Below, piece after piece: positions 26,998 through 35,307 of a stretch of DNA of 64,000 nucleotides. Under the pieces are notes generated by a model. That model did no database searches. It saw only the letters and a program-made list of their open reading frames with translations, and was not told the origin of the DNA. Source of the stretch: Rhodovastum sp963804495 (lineage in GTDB: Bacteria > Pseudomonadota > Alphaproteobacteria > Acetobacterales > Acetobacteraceae). The position numbers were made by a program, and so were the translations under genes. The stretch covers positions 496,001-560,000 of the forward strand of contig CAWDQN010000010.1 of the NCBI GenBank assembly GCA_963804495.1. Direction: 5' to 3'. The stretch's first letter is position 1, and each line of letters starts with the position of its first letter.

Positions 26998-28596
26998 TTG
27001 GACGGCAAACGCCCCACCATCGCTTCGCTGCACGGCATGGTTGCCGCCGCCCACCCGTTGGCTGCCCAGGCGGGGGTGAAACTCCTGGCCATCGGCGGCA
27101 ACGCTTTCGACGCCGCCGCCGCCACCGCCGCCGCGCTGAGCGTGGTGGAGCCCTTCCTGTCCGGCCTGGCCGGCATGGGCATGGCCACCTGCTACATCGC
27201 CGCCCAGCAGCGAGTCAGCACATTGGATTTCGTCACCAGCGTGCCGGCGAACTTTCCCGCCGGCCGGTTCAACCGGCGCGAGGATCTTTATCGCGGCCCG
27301 CTTACCTGCGGCACTCCGGGCAGTCTGGCGGGCTGGTGCGAACTGGCGAAGGCGCATGGCCGCAAGAAGCTGCCCGACATCTTCGCCCCGGCGATCGCGC
27401 TGGCGCGCGACGGCCATAGTCTGACCGACAGCTCCGCCGTCTGGACCCGGCAGGCCCTCCCCGCGCTGCGGGACTTGCCGTATGTCGAGGACTGGCGCGC
27501 CACCTATCTTGCGCCCGGCGCCGGTGAACCCGGGCGCGGCACCGTCATGCGCCAGCCCGATCTCGCCCGCCTGTTCGAGACCATCGCCGCCGAGGGGCCG
27601 GAGCATTTCTACCGCGGCGCTCTCGGGCGGCGGGTCATCGAGCATGTGCAGTCGCTCGGCGGGTGCCTCACCATGCAGGACATGGCCGCGGTCAGCCCGG
27701 TCTGGCGCGATCCTCTGGTGGCCGCCTACCGCGGGTTGCAGGTGCACACGCTGCCGCCGCCCGGCGAAGGGTTCCAGTTCCTGCTGACGCTGCGCATCCT
27801 CGACGGCTTCGACCTCGCGGCGATGCCGTGCGGCGGCGTCGAGCATCTGGACACGCTCTGGCGTGCCATCCGCTTCGCCGCCGGCACCCGCATCGCGCTG
27901 AACCGGCCAAACCTGGCGGCGCTTGCACGCATCCTGTCGGACGAGCTGGTGGAGGCGCTGCGCGCCCGTCTGCGCGACCCGCGCCCGGTGCGGGCGTTGA
28001 CCGAACAATGGGCGCCGCAGCTGGCCGATCCGGCGCACGAGGACAGCACGAGTTTTTCGGTGGTGGATCGCGACGGCAATGCGGTGTGCGTCACCCAGAG
28101 CCTGGGCACGATCTATGGGTGCGGCGTGGTGGTGCCGGGCACCGGCATTTGCCTCAACAATTGCCTGTCTTGGGGGGATGTGGACGCGCGCGGCACCAAT
28201 CGGTTGGTACCCGGCGGTGATCTGGCGCTGCCGCTGGCGCCGTCGATCACCACCAAACAGGGCAAGCCGGTGCTGCTGCTCGGCGCATCGGGCAGCTACG
28301 GCATCGGCCAGGCGCAGGCGCAGGCCCTGGTGCAGCACATCGACGATGGTCTGGCGATCCAGGACGCGATCGAGGCGCCGCGCGCCCGGTTGTGGGACGG
28401 CCGGCGGGTGCAGGCCGAAGCGCGCATCCCGGTCGCCACGATCGAGACGCTGCGGGATCGCGGCCACGAGGTGGAGGCCGCGCCGGCATGGAGCAACCTG
28501 GTGGGCGCCCTGCAGGGCATCACCATCGACCCGGAGACAAGTGTCGCGACCGGCGGGGCAGACCCGCGCCGTGAAGGCTACGTAGCGCTTCCCTGA
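26998..28596 (+). CDS. Gamma-glutamyltransferase family protein, upstream paralog (TTG start)
   Basis: 532 residues. N-terminal nucleophile hydrolase of the GGT family, which self-cleaves to expose its nucleophile. N-terminal family motifs: IGGNAFDAAAATAAAL near 32 and PFLSGLAGMGMAT near 53. The TTG at 26998 is chosen because it yields (M)DGKRPTIAS, collinear with MDGNRPTVAS of the next gene, and GGAA lies upstream. The cleavage-site motif reads DSTSFSVVD, so the position that is the nucleophilic Thr in GGT is Ser350. No signal peptide is seen, so it is probably cytoplasmic. Twelve bases separate it from its paralog. Confidence 0.85.
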   Translation: MDGKRPTIASLHGMVAAAHPLAAQAGVKLLAIGGNAFDAAAATAAALSVVEPFLSGLAGMGMATCYIAAQQRVSTLDFVTSVPANFPAGRFNRREDLYRGPLTCGTPGSLAGWCELAKAHGRKKLPDIFAPAIALARDGHSLTDSSAVWTRQALPALRDLPYVEDWRATYLAPGAGEPGRGTVMRQPDLARLFETIAAEGPEHFYRGALGRRVIEHVQSLGGCLTMQDMAAVSPVWRDPLVAAYRGLQVHTLPPPGEGFQFLLTLRILDGFDLAAMPCGGVEHLDTLWRAIRFAAGTRIALNRPNLAALARILSDELVEALRARLRDPRPVRALTEQWAPQLADPAHEDSTSFSVVDRDGNAVCVTQSLGTIYGCGVVVPGTGICLNNCLSWGDVDARGTNRLVPGGDLALPLAPSITTKQGKPVLLLGASGSYGIGQAQAQALVQHIDDGLAIQDAIEAPRARLWDGRRVQAEARIPVATIETLRDRGHEVEAAPAWSNLVGALQGITIDPETSVATGGADPRREGYVALP

Positions 28597-28607
28597 GGAG
28601 GTCCCGG

Positions 28608-30218
28608 ATGGACGGCAATCGCCCCACCGTTGCGTCGCGCCATGGCCTGGTCGCCGCGGCCCACCCGCTCGCCGCCGCCGCCGGCGCGCGCATCCTCGGC
28701 CGCGGCGGCAACGCCTTCGACGCGGCGGTGGCCGCCGCCGCCGCGCTCGGCGTGGTGGAGCCGTTCATGTCCGGCCTGGCCGGGCTCGGCATGGCAACCT
28801 GCTGGGTCGCGGGCGACCAGCGCATCCGCACCCTTGCCTTTCGCACCGAAGTGCCGCGTCGCTTCCCGGTCGGCCGGTTCACACGGCGTGAGGACCTGCA
28901 TCGCGGCGCCATGGCCGTCGCCCCGCCGGGCAATCTGGCCGGTTGGTACCATCTGGTCAGCGCGCATGGCACCAAAACCTTCGCCGAGGTGCTGGCGCCG
29001 GCCATCGGCCTTGCCCGCGACGGGTTTCCGCTGACCGGGTTCAACACCGCCGCCATCAACGCCGCCGCCCTGGCCTTGCGCGACCAGCCCTTCTTCGCCG
29101 CCTGGAACGCCGCCTACGCCTCCGGGCAGGGCGAGGTGCAGCAGGGCCAGGTGCTGCGCCAGCCCGATCTTGCCACGACGCTGGAGGCGATCGCCGCGGA
29201 GGGGATCAAGCTTCTGTATGGCGGGCGGCTCGGCCAGAAACTCGTGGCGCATCTGCAGTCGCTCGGCGGCTGCATGACCGTGGGCGATCTGGAGTTGGTC
29301 TCACCCGGCTGGGACAAGCCGGTTGCCGCCGTCTATCGCGACCTGACCGTGCACGCGCCGCGCCCGCCCAGCCAGGCATTCCAGTACCTGCTCACCCTGC
29401 GAATCCTGGACGGGTTCGATCTCGGCCGGCTGGAGCGCGACGGGGTGGCGCACCTGGACACGGTCTGGCGGGCCGTGCGGCTGGCGGCGATGGAACGCAT
29501 CACCCATGACGATCCCTCCGCCGAGCGGCTGGAGCGGTTGCTGTCCGATGAGTTGGTGGCGCGGCTGCGCCAGCGCGTCGCCGATCCGGGCCCGATCGAG
29601 GGGCCGGTGGAACAATGGCAGGCCCCGCCGGGCGGCGGTGCCGCGGGGGCTGCGGCCGAGCAGCACACCACCTCGCTGTCGGTCGCCGATCGTGCCGGCA
29701 ACCTCGTGTGCATCACCCAGAGCCTGGGCGCGCCATTTGGCTGCGGCGTGGTGGTGCCGGGCACCGGCATGTGCCTGAACAACGGGCTGTACTGGGGCGA
29801 GATCGACCCGCGCGCCAGCAATGCGCTGCGCCCCGGCCGCGTGCTGACCACGCCCATGGCGCCGTCGATTGCCACCAGGGCGCGCGTGCCGGTGCTGGCG
29901 CTCGGCACGCCGGGCAGTTATGGCATCAGCCAGATCCAGACGCAGGCGCTGGTGCAATATGTGGATTTCGGCCTGTCGCTGCAGGCAGCCATCGACGCGC
30001 CGCGCGCCCGGCTATGGGACGGGCGGCGCGTCACCGCCGAGAACCGGATAGCCGCCCATGTGCTGGAGGCGCTGCGCGCGCGCGGGCATGACATCGGCTC
30101 CTCGGCTGCCTGGACCACGGAGGCGGGCGGAATCCAGGCGATTGCCGTCGATCCCGCCACACGGGTGATGACCGGCGCCGCCGACCTGCGCCGCGACGGC
30201 ACCGTCGCCGCGGCCTGA
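28608..30218 (+). CDS. Gamma-glutamyltransferase family protein, downstream paralog
   Basis: 536 residues, similar along its whole length to the upstream paralog, so the pair arose by tandem duplication. Motifs: GGNAFDAAVAAAAALG near 33, PFMSGLAGLGMAT near 53, the nucleophile motif HTTSLSVAD with Thr354, and CGVVVPGTGMCLNN near 380. The His that follows the nucleophile in classical GGT is Ser here. The lack of a signal peptide separates it from periplasmic glutathione-degrading GGT; substrates may be other amide or gamma-glutamyl compounds. GAGGAGG precedes the ATG. Confidence 0.88.
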   Translation: MDGNRPTVASRHGLVAAAHPLAAAAGARILGRGGNAFDAAVAAAAALGVVEPFMSGLAGLGMATCWVAGDQRIRTLAFRTEVPRRFPVGRFTRREDLHRGAMAVAPPGNLAGWYHLVSAHGTKTFAEVLAPAIGLARDGFPLTGFNTAAINAAALALRDQPFFAAWNAAYASGQGEVQQGQVLRQPDLATTLEAIAAEGIKLLYGGRLGQKLVAHLQSLGGCMTVGDLELVSPGWDKPVAAVYRDLTVHAPRPPSQAFQYLLTLRILDGFDLGRLERDGVAHLDTVWRAVRLAAMERITHDDPSAERLERLLSDELVARLRQRVADPGPIEGPVEQWQAPPGGGAAGAAAEQHTTSLSVADRAGNLVCITQSLGAPFGCGVVVPGTGMCLNNGLYWGEIDPRASNALRPGRVLTTPMAPSIATRARVPVLALGTPGSYGISQIQTQALVQYVDFGLSLQAAIDAPRARLWDGRRVTAENRIAAHVLEALRARGHDIGSSAAWTTEAGGIQAIAVDPATRVMTGAADLRRDGTVAAA

Positions 30219-30243
30219 TGCCGGACGAGGCGGACTTGGATCG

Positions 30244-30453
30244 TTAGTAACCGTAGTAGGCAGGCGGCACGTAATACACCGGCGGCGGTGCATAGACATA
30301 CGGGCGATAGTTCGGGTGCCAGTGGTGTTCGCGCCATTCGTGCCGGTGCCAGCGCCAGTCGTCGCGGTCGGCGCGCGCCGGGGTCGCCGAGGCCATCACC
30401 ATCGTCACACCCAGCGCGGCGATGGCGGCGGAGAGGACGGATCTTGTGTTCAT
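30244..30453 (-). CDS. Small secreted His/Trp/Tyr/Pro-rich protein
   Basis: 69 residues. A signal peptide (MNTRSVLSAAIAALGVTMVMASATPARA) is followed by a mature part of about 40 residues rich in Trp, His, Arg and then Pro/Tyr (WRWHRHEWREHHWHPNY, then PPPVYYVPPAYYGY). Such short aromatic repeats are common in uncharacterised proteobacterial envelope proteins; the His cluster could bind metal, which is inference. It is divergent from ftsB. Confidence 0.6.
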   Translation of the reverse strand: MNTRSVLSAAIAALGVTMVMASATPARADRDDWRWHRHEWREHHWHPNYRPYVYAPPPVYYVPPAYYGY

Positions 30454-30589
30454 CGGGGGGCTCCTGTCGCGGTCTGTGATTGCCGCAGACCGAATTCAAC
30501 AAAGACATCGTGGCGAAACACTGGCGACACCGCGACGATTTCTGTACAAGTTGTGGTGTCCGGATCATTTGGGCAGGAGGGCGGCGCGC

Positions 30590-30919
30590 GTGTCCATCGG
30601 CCGTGCGATCAGGCGACGGGTCAAGGCGGCGGTGCCGCCGTTGGTGTTCCTGTTGCTGGTGGCCTATTTCATCTGGAACGCCACCCAGGGCGACCGCGGA
30701 TTGCGGGCCTATGCGGGAAGGCTCGAGGATCTGAAGGCGGCGCAGGCCGACCTGGAGCGGGCGCAAAACGATCTCATCGGCTGGGAGCGGCGGGTCGCGG
30801 CCCTGCGCGGCAACCGGCTCGATCCGGATGCGCTGGACGAGCGCGCCCGCGCCATGCTGAACCGATCCGACCCCGCCGACGTGGTGATCCCGTACGGGCC
30901 GGGAAAAAGGCTTTATTAG
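30590..30919 (+). CDS. ftsB: Septum formation initiator FtsB/DivIC
   Basis: 109 residues from GTG 30590, which has AGGAGG nine bases upstream. One transmembrane helix (about residues 15-33) is followed by a coiled-coil-forming stretch (RLEDLKAAQADLERAQNDL) and the conserved end LDPDALDERARAMLN. With FtsL and FtsQ it links the divisome to peptidoglycan synthesis. Its place immediately before pdhA is the usual alphaproteobacterial arrangement. Confidence 0.85.
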   Translation: MSIGRAIRRRVKAAVPPLVFLLLVAYFIWNATQGDRGLRAYAGRLEDLKAAQADLERAQNDLIGWERRVAALRGNRLDPDALDERARAMLNRSDPADVVIPYGPGKRLY

Positions 30920-31080
30920 GCCATCCGGATTAGAAAAAGCGTCCACCGCTTGCCGGCACGCCGGACTCCTCGGCAACTGAGGGGGCGGGTGGCGGATTTC
31001 GCCAAGCTCCTGCTTGCCCGCCGGGGGGCTGGCGGTTAGGTCTGGCTGGGTGACCGGCGGATCAGCGGGGAGGACACAAG

Positions 31081-32088
31081 ATGGCGCAGGCAGCCGAGGC
31101 CAGAAAGCGCGGCAAAACGCGCGCGGATCTGTCGCGGGAGGAGCTGCTCCGGGCCTATCGCGACATGCAGATGATCCGCCGCTTCGAGGAAAAGGCTGGC
31201 CAGCTCTATGGCATGGGGCTGATCGGCGGTTTCTGCCATTTGTATATCGGCCAGGAAGCGGTGGTGGTCGGGCTGCAGATGGCGCTGAAACCGGGTGACC
31301 AGGTCATCACCTCCTATCGCGACCACGGCCATATGCTCGCCACCGGCATGGAGGCGCGCGGCGTCATGGCCGAGCTGACCGGCCGCGCCGGCGGCTATTC
31401 CCGCGGCAAGGGCGGCTCGATGCACATGTTCAGCAAGGAGAAGAATTTCTTCGGCGGGCATGGCATCGTCGGCGCCCAGGTCAGCCTGGGCACCGGACTG
31501 GCCTTCAGCAATTGGTACCGTGGCCGCGACCAGGTCGCGATGACGTATTTCGGCGAGGGCGCTTCCAACCAGGGCCAAGTGTATGAAAGCTTCAACCTCG
31601 CCGCGCTGATGAAGCTGCCCGTGGTGTTTGTCATCGAGAATAACCGTTACAGCATGGGCACGAGTGTGGAGCGCGCATCCGCCTCGCACGACCTGTGGAA
31701 GAACGGCGCCCCCTGGGGCATTCCGGGCTTGCAGGTCGATGGCATGGACGTGGAAGCGGTGCACGCGGCGGGGGCGGCGGCGGTGGCGCACTGCCGTGCC
31801 GGCCACGGCCCATATTTGCTGGAGGTCATGACCTACCGCTACCGCGGCCATTCCATGTCCGACCCGGCCAAATACCGCACTCGCGAGGAAGTGGAGAAAA
31901 TGCGCAGCGAGCGCGACTGCATCGAGCATGTCCATGCCAGGCTGACCGGGCTGGGCGTCGGCGAAGCCGAGGTCAAGGCCATCGACGACGAGATCAAGCG
32001 CATCGTGCAGGACGCCGCCGAGTTCGCCCAGAGCAGTCCCGAACCCGATGCCGCCGAGCTTTGGACCGACGTGCTGGTGGAGGGCTGA
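31081..32088 (+). CDS. pdhA: Pyruvate dehydrogenase E1 component, alpha subunit
   Basis: 335 residues. Thiamine diphosphate-dependent decarboxylation of pyruvate together with PdhB. The ThDP-binding motif is visible as YFGEGASNQGQVYESFNLA, and the phosphorylation-loop-type segment YRYRGHSMSDPAKYRTREE follows. The ATG is preceded by GGGGAGGAC. First gene of the complex operon; pdhB follows four bases after the stop. Confidence 0.96.
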   Translation: MAQAAEARKRGKTRADLSREELLRAYRDMQMIRRFEEKAGQLYGMGLIGGFCHLYIGQEAVVVGLQMALKPGDQVITSYRDHGHMLATGMEARGVMAELTGRAGGYSRGKGGSMHMFSKEKNFFGGHGIVGAQVSLGTGLAFSNWYRGRDQVAMTYFGEGASNQGQVYESFNLAALMKLPVVFVIENNRYSMGTSVERASASHDLWKNGAPWGIPGLQVDGMDVEAVHAAGAAAVAHCRAGHGPYLLEVMTYRYRGHSMSDPAKYRTREEVEKMRSERDCIEHVHARLTGLGVGEAEVKAIDDEIKRIVQDAAEFAQSSPEPDAAELWTDVLVEG

Positions 32089-32092
32089 GAAA

Positions 32093-33439
32093 ATGGCCAC
32101 CGAAATCCTGATGCCGGCGCTCAGTCCCACCATGACCGAGGGCAAGCTGGCCCGCTGGCTGAAGAAAGTCGGCGATGACGTGCGCGCCGGCGACGTGATC
32201 GCCGAGATTGAAACCGACAAGGCCACCATGGAGGTGGAGGCGGTGGAAGAAGGGCGGCTGGCGCAAATCCTGATCGAGGAAGGCACCGAAGGGGTGGCGG
32301 TGAACACGCCCATCGCCGTGCTCGGCGGCAATGGCGAGGACACCTCGGCCGGGCCCGCCGCGAAGCCCGCGCCGGAAGCGCCGAAGCCGGTGGCGCCGCC
32401 GGCCGCGGCCGCGCCGACCGCCGCGGCGCCGCTGCGCGCCGATCCTGAACGCGATTGGGGTCCCACCAGGCCGGTCACCGTGCGCGAGGCGCTGCGCGAC
32501 GCCATGGCGGCCGAGCTGCGCGCCGACGACAGCGTGTTCCTGATCGGCGAGGAAGTCGCCCAGTACCAGGGCGCCTACAAGATCAGCCAGGGTCTGTTGG
32601 ACGAGTTCGGCCCCCGCCGCATCATCGACACGCCGATCACCGAACACGGCTTCACCGGCATGGCGGTGGGGGCGGCGATGAACGGGCTGCGGCCGATCGT
32701 TGAGTTCATGACCTTCAACTTCGCCATGCAGGCGATCGACCACATTATCAACTCGGCGGCCAAGACGCTGTACATGTCGGGCGGGCAGATGGGCTGCCCG
32801 ATCGTCTTCCGCGGCCCCAACGGCGCCGCCAGCCGCGTCGCCGCCCAGCACAGCCAGTGCTATGCGAGCTGGTACGCGCATTGTCCGGGGCTGAAAGTGC
32901 TGGCCCCCTGGTCTGCGGCCGATGCCAAGGGCCTGCTGCGCGCCGCCATCCGCGACCCCAACCCGGTGATTTTCCTCGAGAACGAAATCCTCTACGGACA
33001 GCATTTCGAATGCCCCACCGACGCGGATTTCGTGCTGCCGATCGGGCGGGCGAAAATCGAGCGCGCCGGCACCGATGTCACGCTGGTGGCGTTTTCGATC
33101 ATGGTGGGCGTGGCGATGAAGGCGGCCGAGGCGCTGGCCGAGAACGGCATCTCGGCGGAGGTGATCAACCTGCGCTCGCTGCGCCCGCTCGACATTGGCA
33201 CCGTGGTGGCGAGCGTGAAAAAGACCAGCCGGATCGTCACCATCGAGGAGGGCTGGCCCTTCGCCGGCATCGGCGCCGAGGTCACCATGCAGATCATCGA
33301 GCAGTGCTTCGACTGGCTGGACGCCCCACCGGCGCGGGTGCACGGGCTGGATGTGCCGCTGCCCTATGCCGCCAACCTGGAGAAGCTGGCGCTGCCGCAG
33401 CCGGACTGGGTGGTGGCGGCCGTGCGCAAGCTGATCTGA
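32093..33439 (+). CDS. pdhB: Pyruvate dehydrogenase E1 beta subunit with N-terminal lipoyl domain
   Basis: 448 residues, about 120 longer than a plain E1 beta because a lipoyl domain (residues 1-80, lipoylated lysine in ETDKATMEVEA) and an Ala/Pro linker precede the catalytic part, which starts at about residue 122 (RPVTVREALRDAMAAEL). This layout is characteristic of many alphaproteobacteria. The lipoyl domain is closely similar to that of the E2 encoded next. ATG 32093 is selected because it begins MATEILMPALSPTMTEG, like the E2 start. Confidence 0.95.
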   Translation: MATEILMPALSPTMTEGKLARWLKKVGDDVRAGDVIAEIETDKATMEVEAVEEGRLAQILIEEGTEGVAVNTPIAVLGGNGEDTSAGPAAKPAPEAPKPVAPPAAAAPTAAAPLRADPERDWGPTRPVTVREALRDAMAAELRADDSVFLIGEEVAQYQGAYKISQGLLDEFGPRRIIDTPITEHGFTGMAVGAAMNGLRPIVEFMTFNFAMQAIDHIINSAAKTLYMSGGQMGCPIVFRGPNGAASRVAAQHSQCYASWYAHCPGLKVLAPWSAADAKGLLRAAIRDPNPVIFLENEILYGQHFECPTDADFVLPIGRAKIERAGTDVTLVAFSIMVGVAMKAAEALAENGISAEVINLRSLRPLDIGTVVASVKKTSRIVTIEEGWPFAGIGAEVTMQIIEQCFDWLDAPPARVHGLDVPLPYAANLEKLALPQPDWVVAAVRKLI

Positions 33440-33461
33440 TCGGGCGGGGAAGGGGAGTCTG

Positions 33462-34778
33462 ATGGCCACCAACATCCTGATGCCGGCTTTGTCGCCGACC
33501 ATGACCGAGGGCACCCTGGCCCGCTGGCTCAAGAAGGAAGGCGACACGATCAAGTCCGGCGATGTGATCGCTGAAATCGAGACCGACAAGGCCACCATGG
33601 AAGTGGAAGCCGTGGACGAGGGCGTGCTCGGCCGCATTCTGGTGGCCGACGGCACCCAGGGCGTGCAGGTGAACGCGCCGATCGCCGTTCTCGTCGAACC
33701 CGGCGAGACGGTGCCGGCCGCCGGCGCGGCTCCGCCAGCGCCACCGCAGCTCGCGGCGCCGGCGGCTTTGCCAGCAGCAGCTTCCGCCCCCGCCGCCACG
33801 CCGGTCGCCAACGGCAACGATGCCGGCACGCGGGTATTCGCCTCGCCGCTGGCGCGCCGCATGGCGAAGCAGGCTTGCATCGATTTGTCGGCGCTGAAAG
33901 GATCGGGCCCGAACGGTCGCATCGTGCGCGCCGATATCGAGGCGGCGCAGCAGGGCGGCGCGGTCGTGCCGGCCCCGGTTGCACCGGTCCCGGTCGTTGC
34001 GCTGCCCACCACCGCTCCGCTGGCGGCGGCGCCCGCCGCTGCGCCCAGGCCGGTCGCGTCCGCCGCGGTCGTGCTGACGGCGCCGCACCGGATCGTTCCG
34101 CACACGTCGATCCGCAAAGTGATTGCCCGGCGGCTCACCGAAGCCAAGCAGACGGTGCCGCATTTCTATGTCTCGATGGACATCGAGCTGGACGCGCTGC
34201 TGCGGCTGCGCGCCGATCTCAATGTCCGCAGCGGCAAGGACGGGCAAGGCGCCTTCAAACTCTCGGTCAATGATTTGATCATCAAGGCCGCCGCCGTCAC
34301 CTTGCGCCGGGTGCCGAACGTGAACGCCGCCTGGACTGACGAGGGCATCGCCCTGTTCGACAACGTCGACATCTCGGTGGCGGTTTCGATCCCGGACGGA
34401 TTGATCACCCCCATCGTCCGCCAGGCCGACCGCAAGGGTCTCGCTGCCATCAGCGCCGAAATGAAGGACCTGTCGGCGCGGGCGAAATCCGGCAAGCTGA
34501 AACCGGAGGAATTCCAGGGCGGGGGGTTCTCGATTTCCAACATGGGCATGTATGGCGTGTCGGCGTTCGCCGCCATCATCAACCCGCCGCAGGCCGGCAT
34601 TCTCGCCGTCGCCGCCGGCCAGCAGCGGCCGGTGGTGAAGGACGGCGGCCTCGCCATCGCCACCGTCATGACCTGCACGCTCAGCGTCGATCACCGCGTC
34701 ATCGACGGCGCGCTGGGGGCGGAATTTCTGGCGGAGTTCAAGCGCATCGTGGAAGACCCGCTGAGTCTGATGTTGTGA
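33462..34778 (+). CDS. pdhC: Dihydrolipoamide acetyltransferase, E2 of pyruvate dehydrogenase
   Basis: 438 residues. Order of domains: lipoyl domain (1-80, ETDKATMEVEA), Ala/Pro linker, peripheral subunit-binding domain (near 125-160, ASPLARRMAKQACIDLSALK), second linker and the catalytic acetyltransferase domain (from about 210) ending with the active-site motif SVDHRVIDGALGAEFL. Builds the structural core of the complex. The GNAT gene overlaps its stop (GTGA). Confidence 0.96.
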   Translation: MATNILMPALSPTMTEGTLARWLKKEGDTIKSGDVIAEIETDKATMEVEAVDEGVLGRILVADGTQGVQVNAPIAVLVEPGETVPAAGAAPPAPPQLAAPAALPAAASAPAATPVANGNDAGTRVFASPLARRMAKQACIDLSALKGSGPNGRIVRADIEAAQQGGAVVPAPVAPVPVVALPTTAPLAAAPAAAPRPVASAAVVLTAPHRIVPHTSIRKVIARRLTEAKQTVPHFYVSMDIELDALLRLRADLNVRSGKDGQGAFKLSVNDLIIKAAAVTLRRVPNVNAAWTDEGIALFDNVDISVAVSIPDGLITPIVRQADRKGLAAISAEMKDLSARAKSGKLKPEEFQGGGFSISNMGMYGVSAFAAIINPPQAGILAVAAGQQRPVVKDGGLAIATVMTCTLSVDHRVIDGALGAEFLAEFKRIVEDPLSLML

Positions 34779-35257
34779 ACGGCGCGGTTGTCCTGCGCGA
34801 CGCGGTGCTGGGGGACGAGGCGCTGGTCGAGCGCTTCGTGCGGGCGCTGGCGGAATACGAAAACCTGCTGCGCGAGCTGCGCGGCACCGAGGAGGATTTC
34901 CGCCGCGCCCTGTTCGGCCCGCGGCCGCGCGCCTGGGCGCTGTTCGCCGAGGCCGGCGGCCAGGACGTCGGCTTCGCCCTGTGGTTCTATAGTTTTTCCA
35001 CCTTCGCGGCGAAGCCGGGGCTCTATGTCGAGGATGTGTATGTCCAGCCCGAACATCGCGGACGCGGGATCGGCCGGATGATTTTCCGCGACCTTGCGCG
35101 CCGCGCGCTGGACGAGGGCTGCGCGCGCATGGACTGGTCGGTGCTGAACTGGAATGCCCCGGCGATCGGCTTCTATCGCTCGATCGGCGCCCGCCCGGTG
35201 AACGACTGGACGGTGCAGCGCCTTGACGGCGACGCGCTGCGGGCGTTCGCGGGGTAG
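34775..35257 (+). CDS. GNAT family N-acetyltransferase
   Basis: 160 residues. Acetyl-CoA binding motif A is VYVQPEHRGRGIGRMIF near residues 89-105, with Q/R-x-x-G-x-G/A; the C-terminal WNAPAIGFYRSIGARPV is the usual GNAT end and resembles diamine/spermidine-type acetyltransferases. It starts at GTG 34775 overlapping the pdhC stop, so it is translationally coupled to E2, and sits before lpd. The substrate is unknown; the location in an acetyl-CoA-producing operon is suggestive only. Confidence 0.85.
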   Translation: MNGAVVLRDAVLGDEALVERFVRALAEYENLLRELRGTEEDFRRALFGPRPRAWALFAEAGGQDVGFALWFYSFSTFAAKPGLYVEDVYVQPEHRGRGIGRMIFRDLARRALDEGCARMDWSVLNWNAPAIGFYRSIGARPVNDWTVQRLDGDALRAFAG

Positions 35258-35307
35258 CTAGGAATAAACCCCCTCCCACAAGGGGCGAGCGAATAAGGAA
35301 ATGCGAT

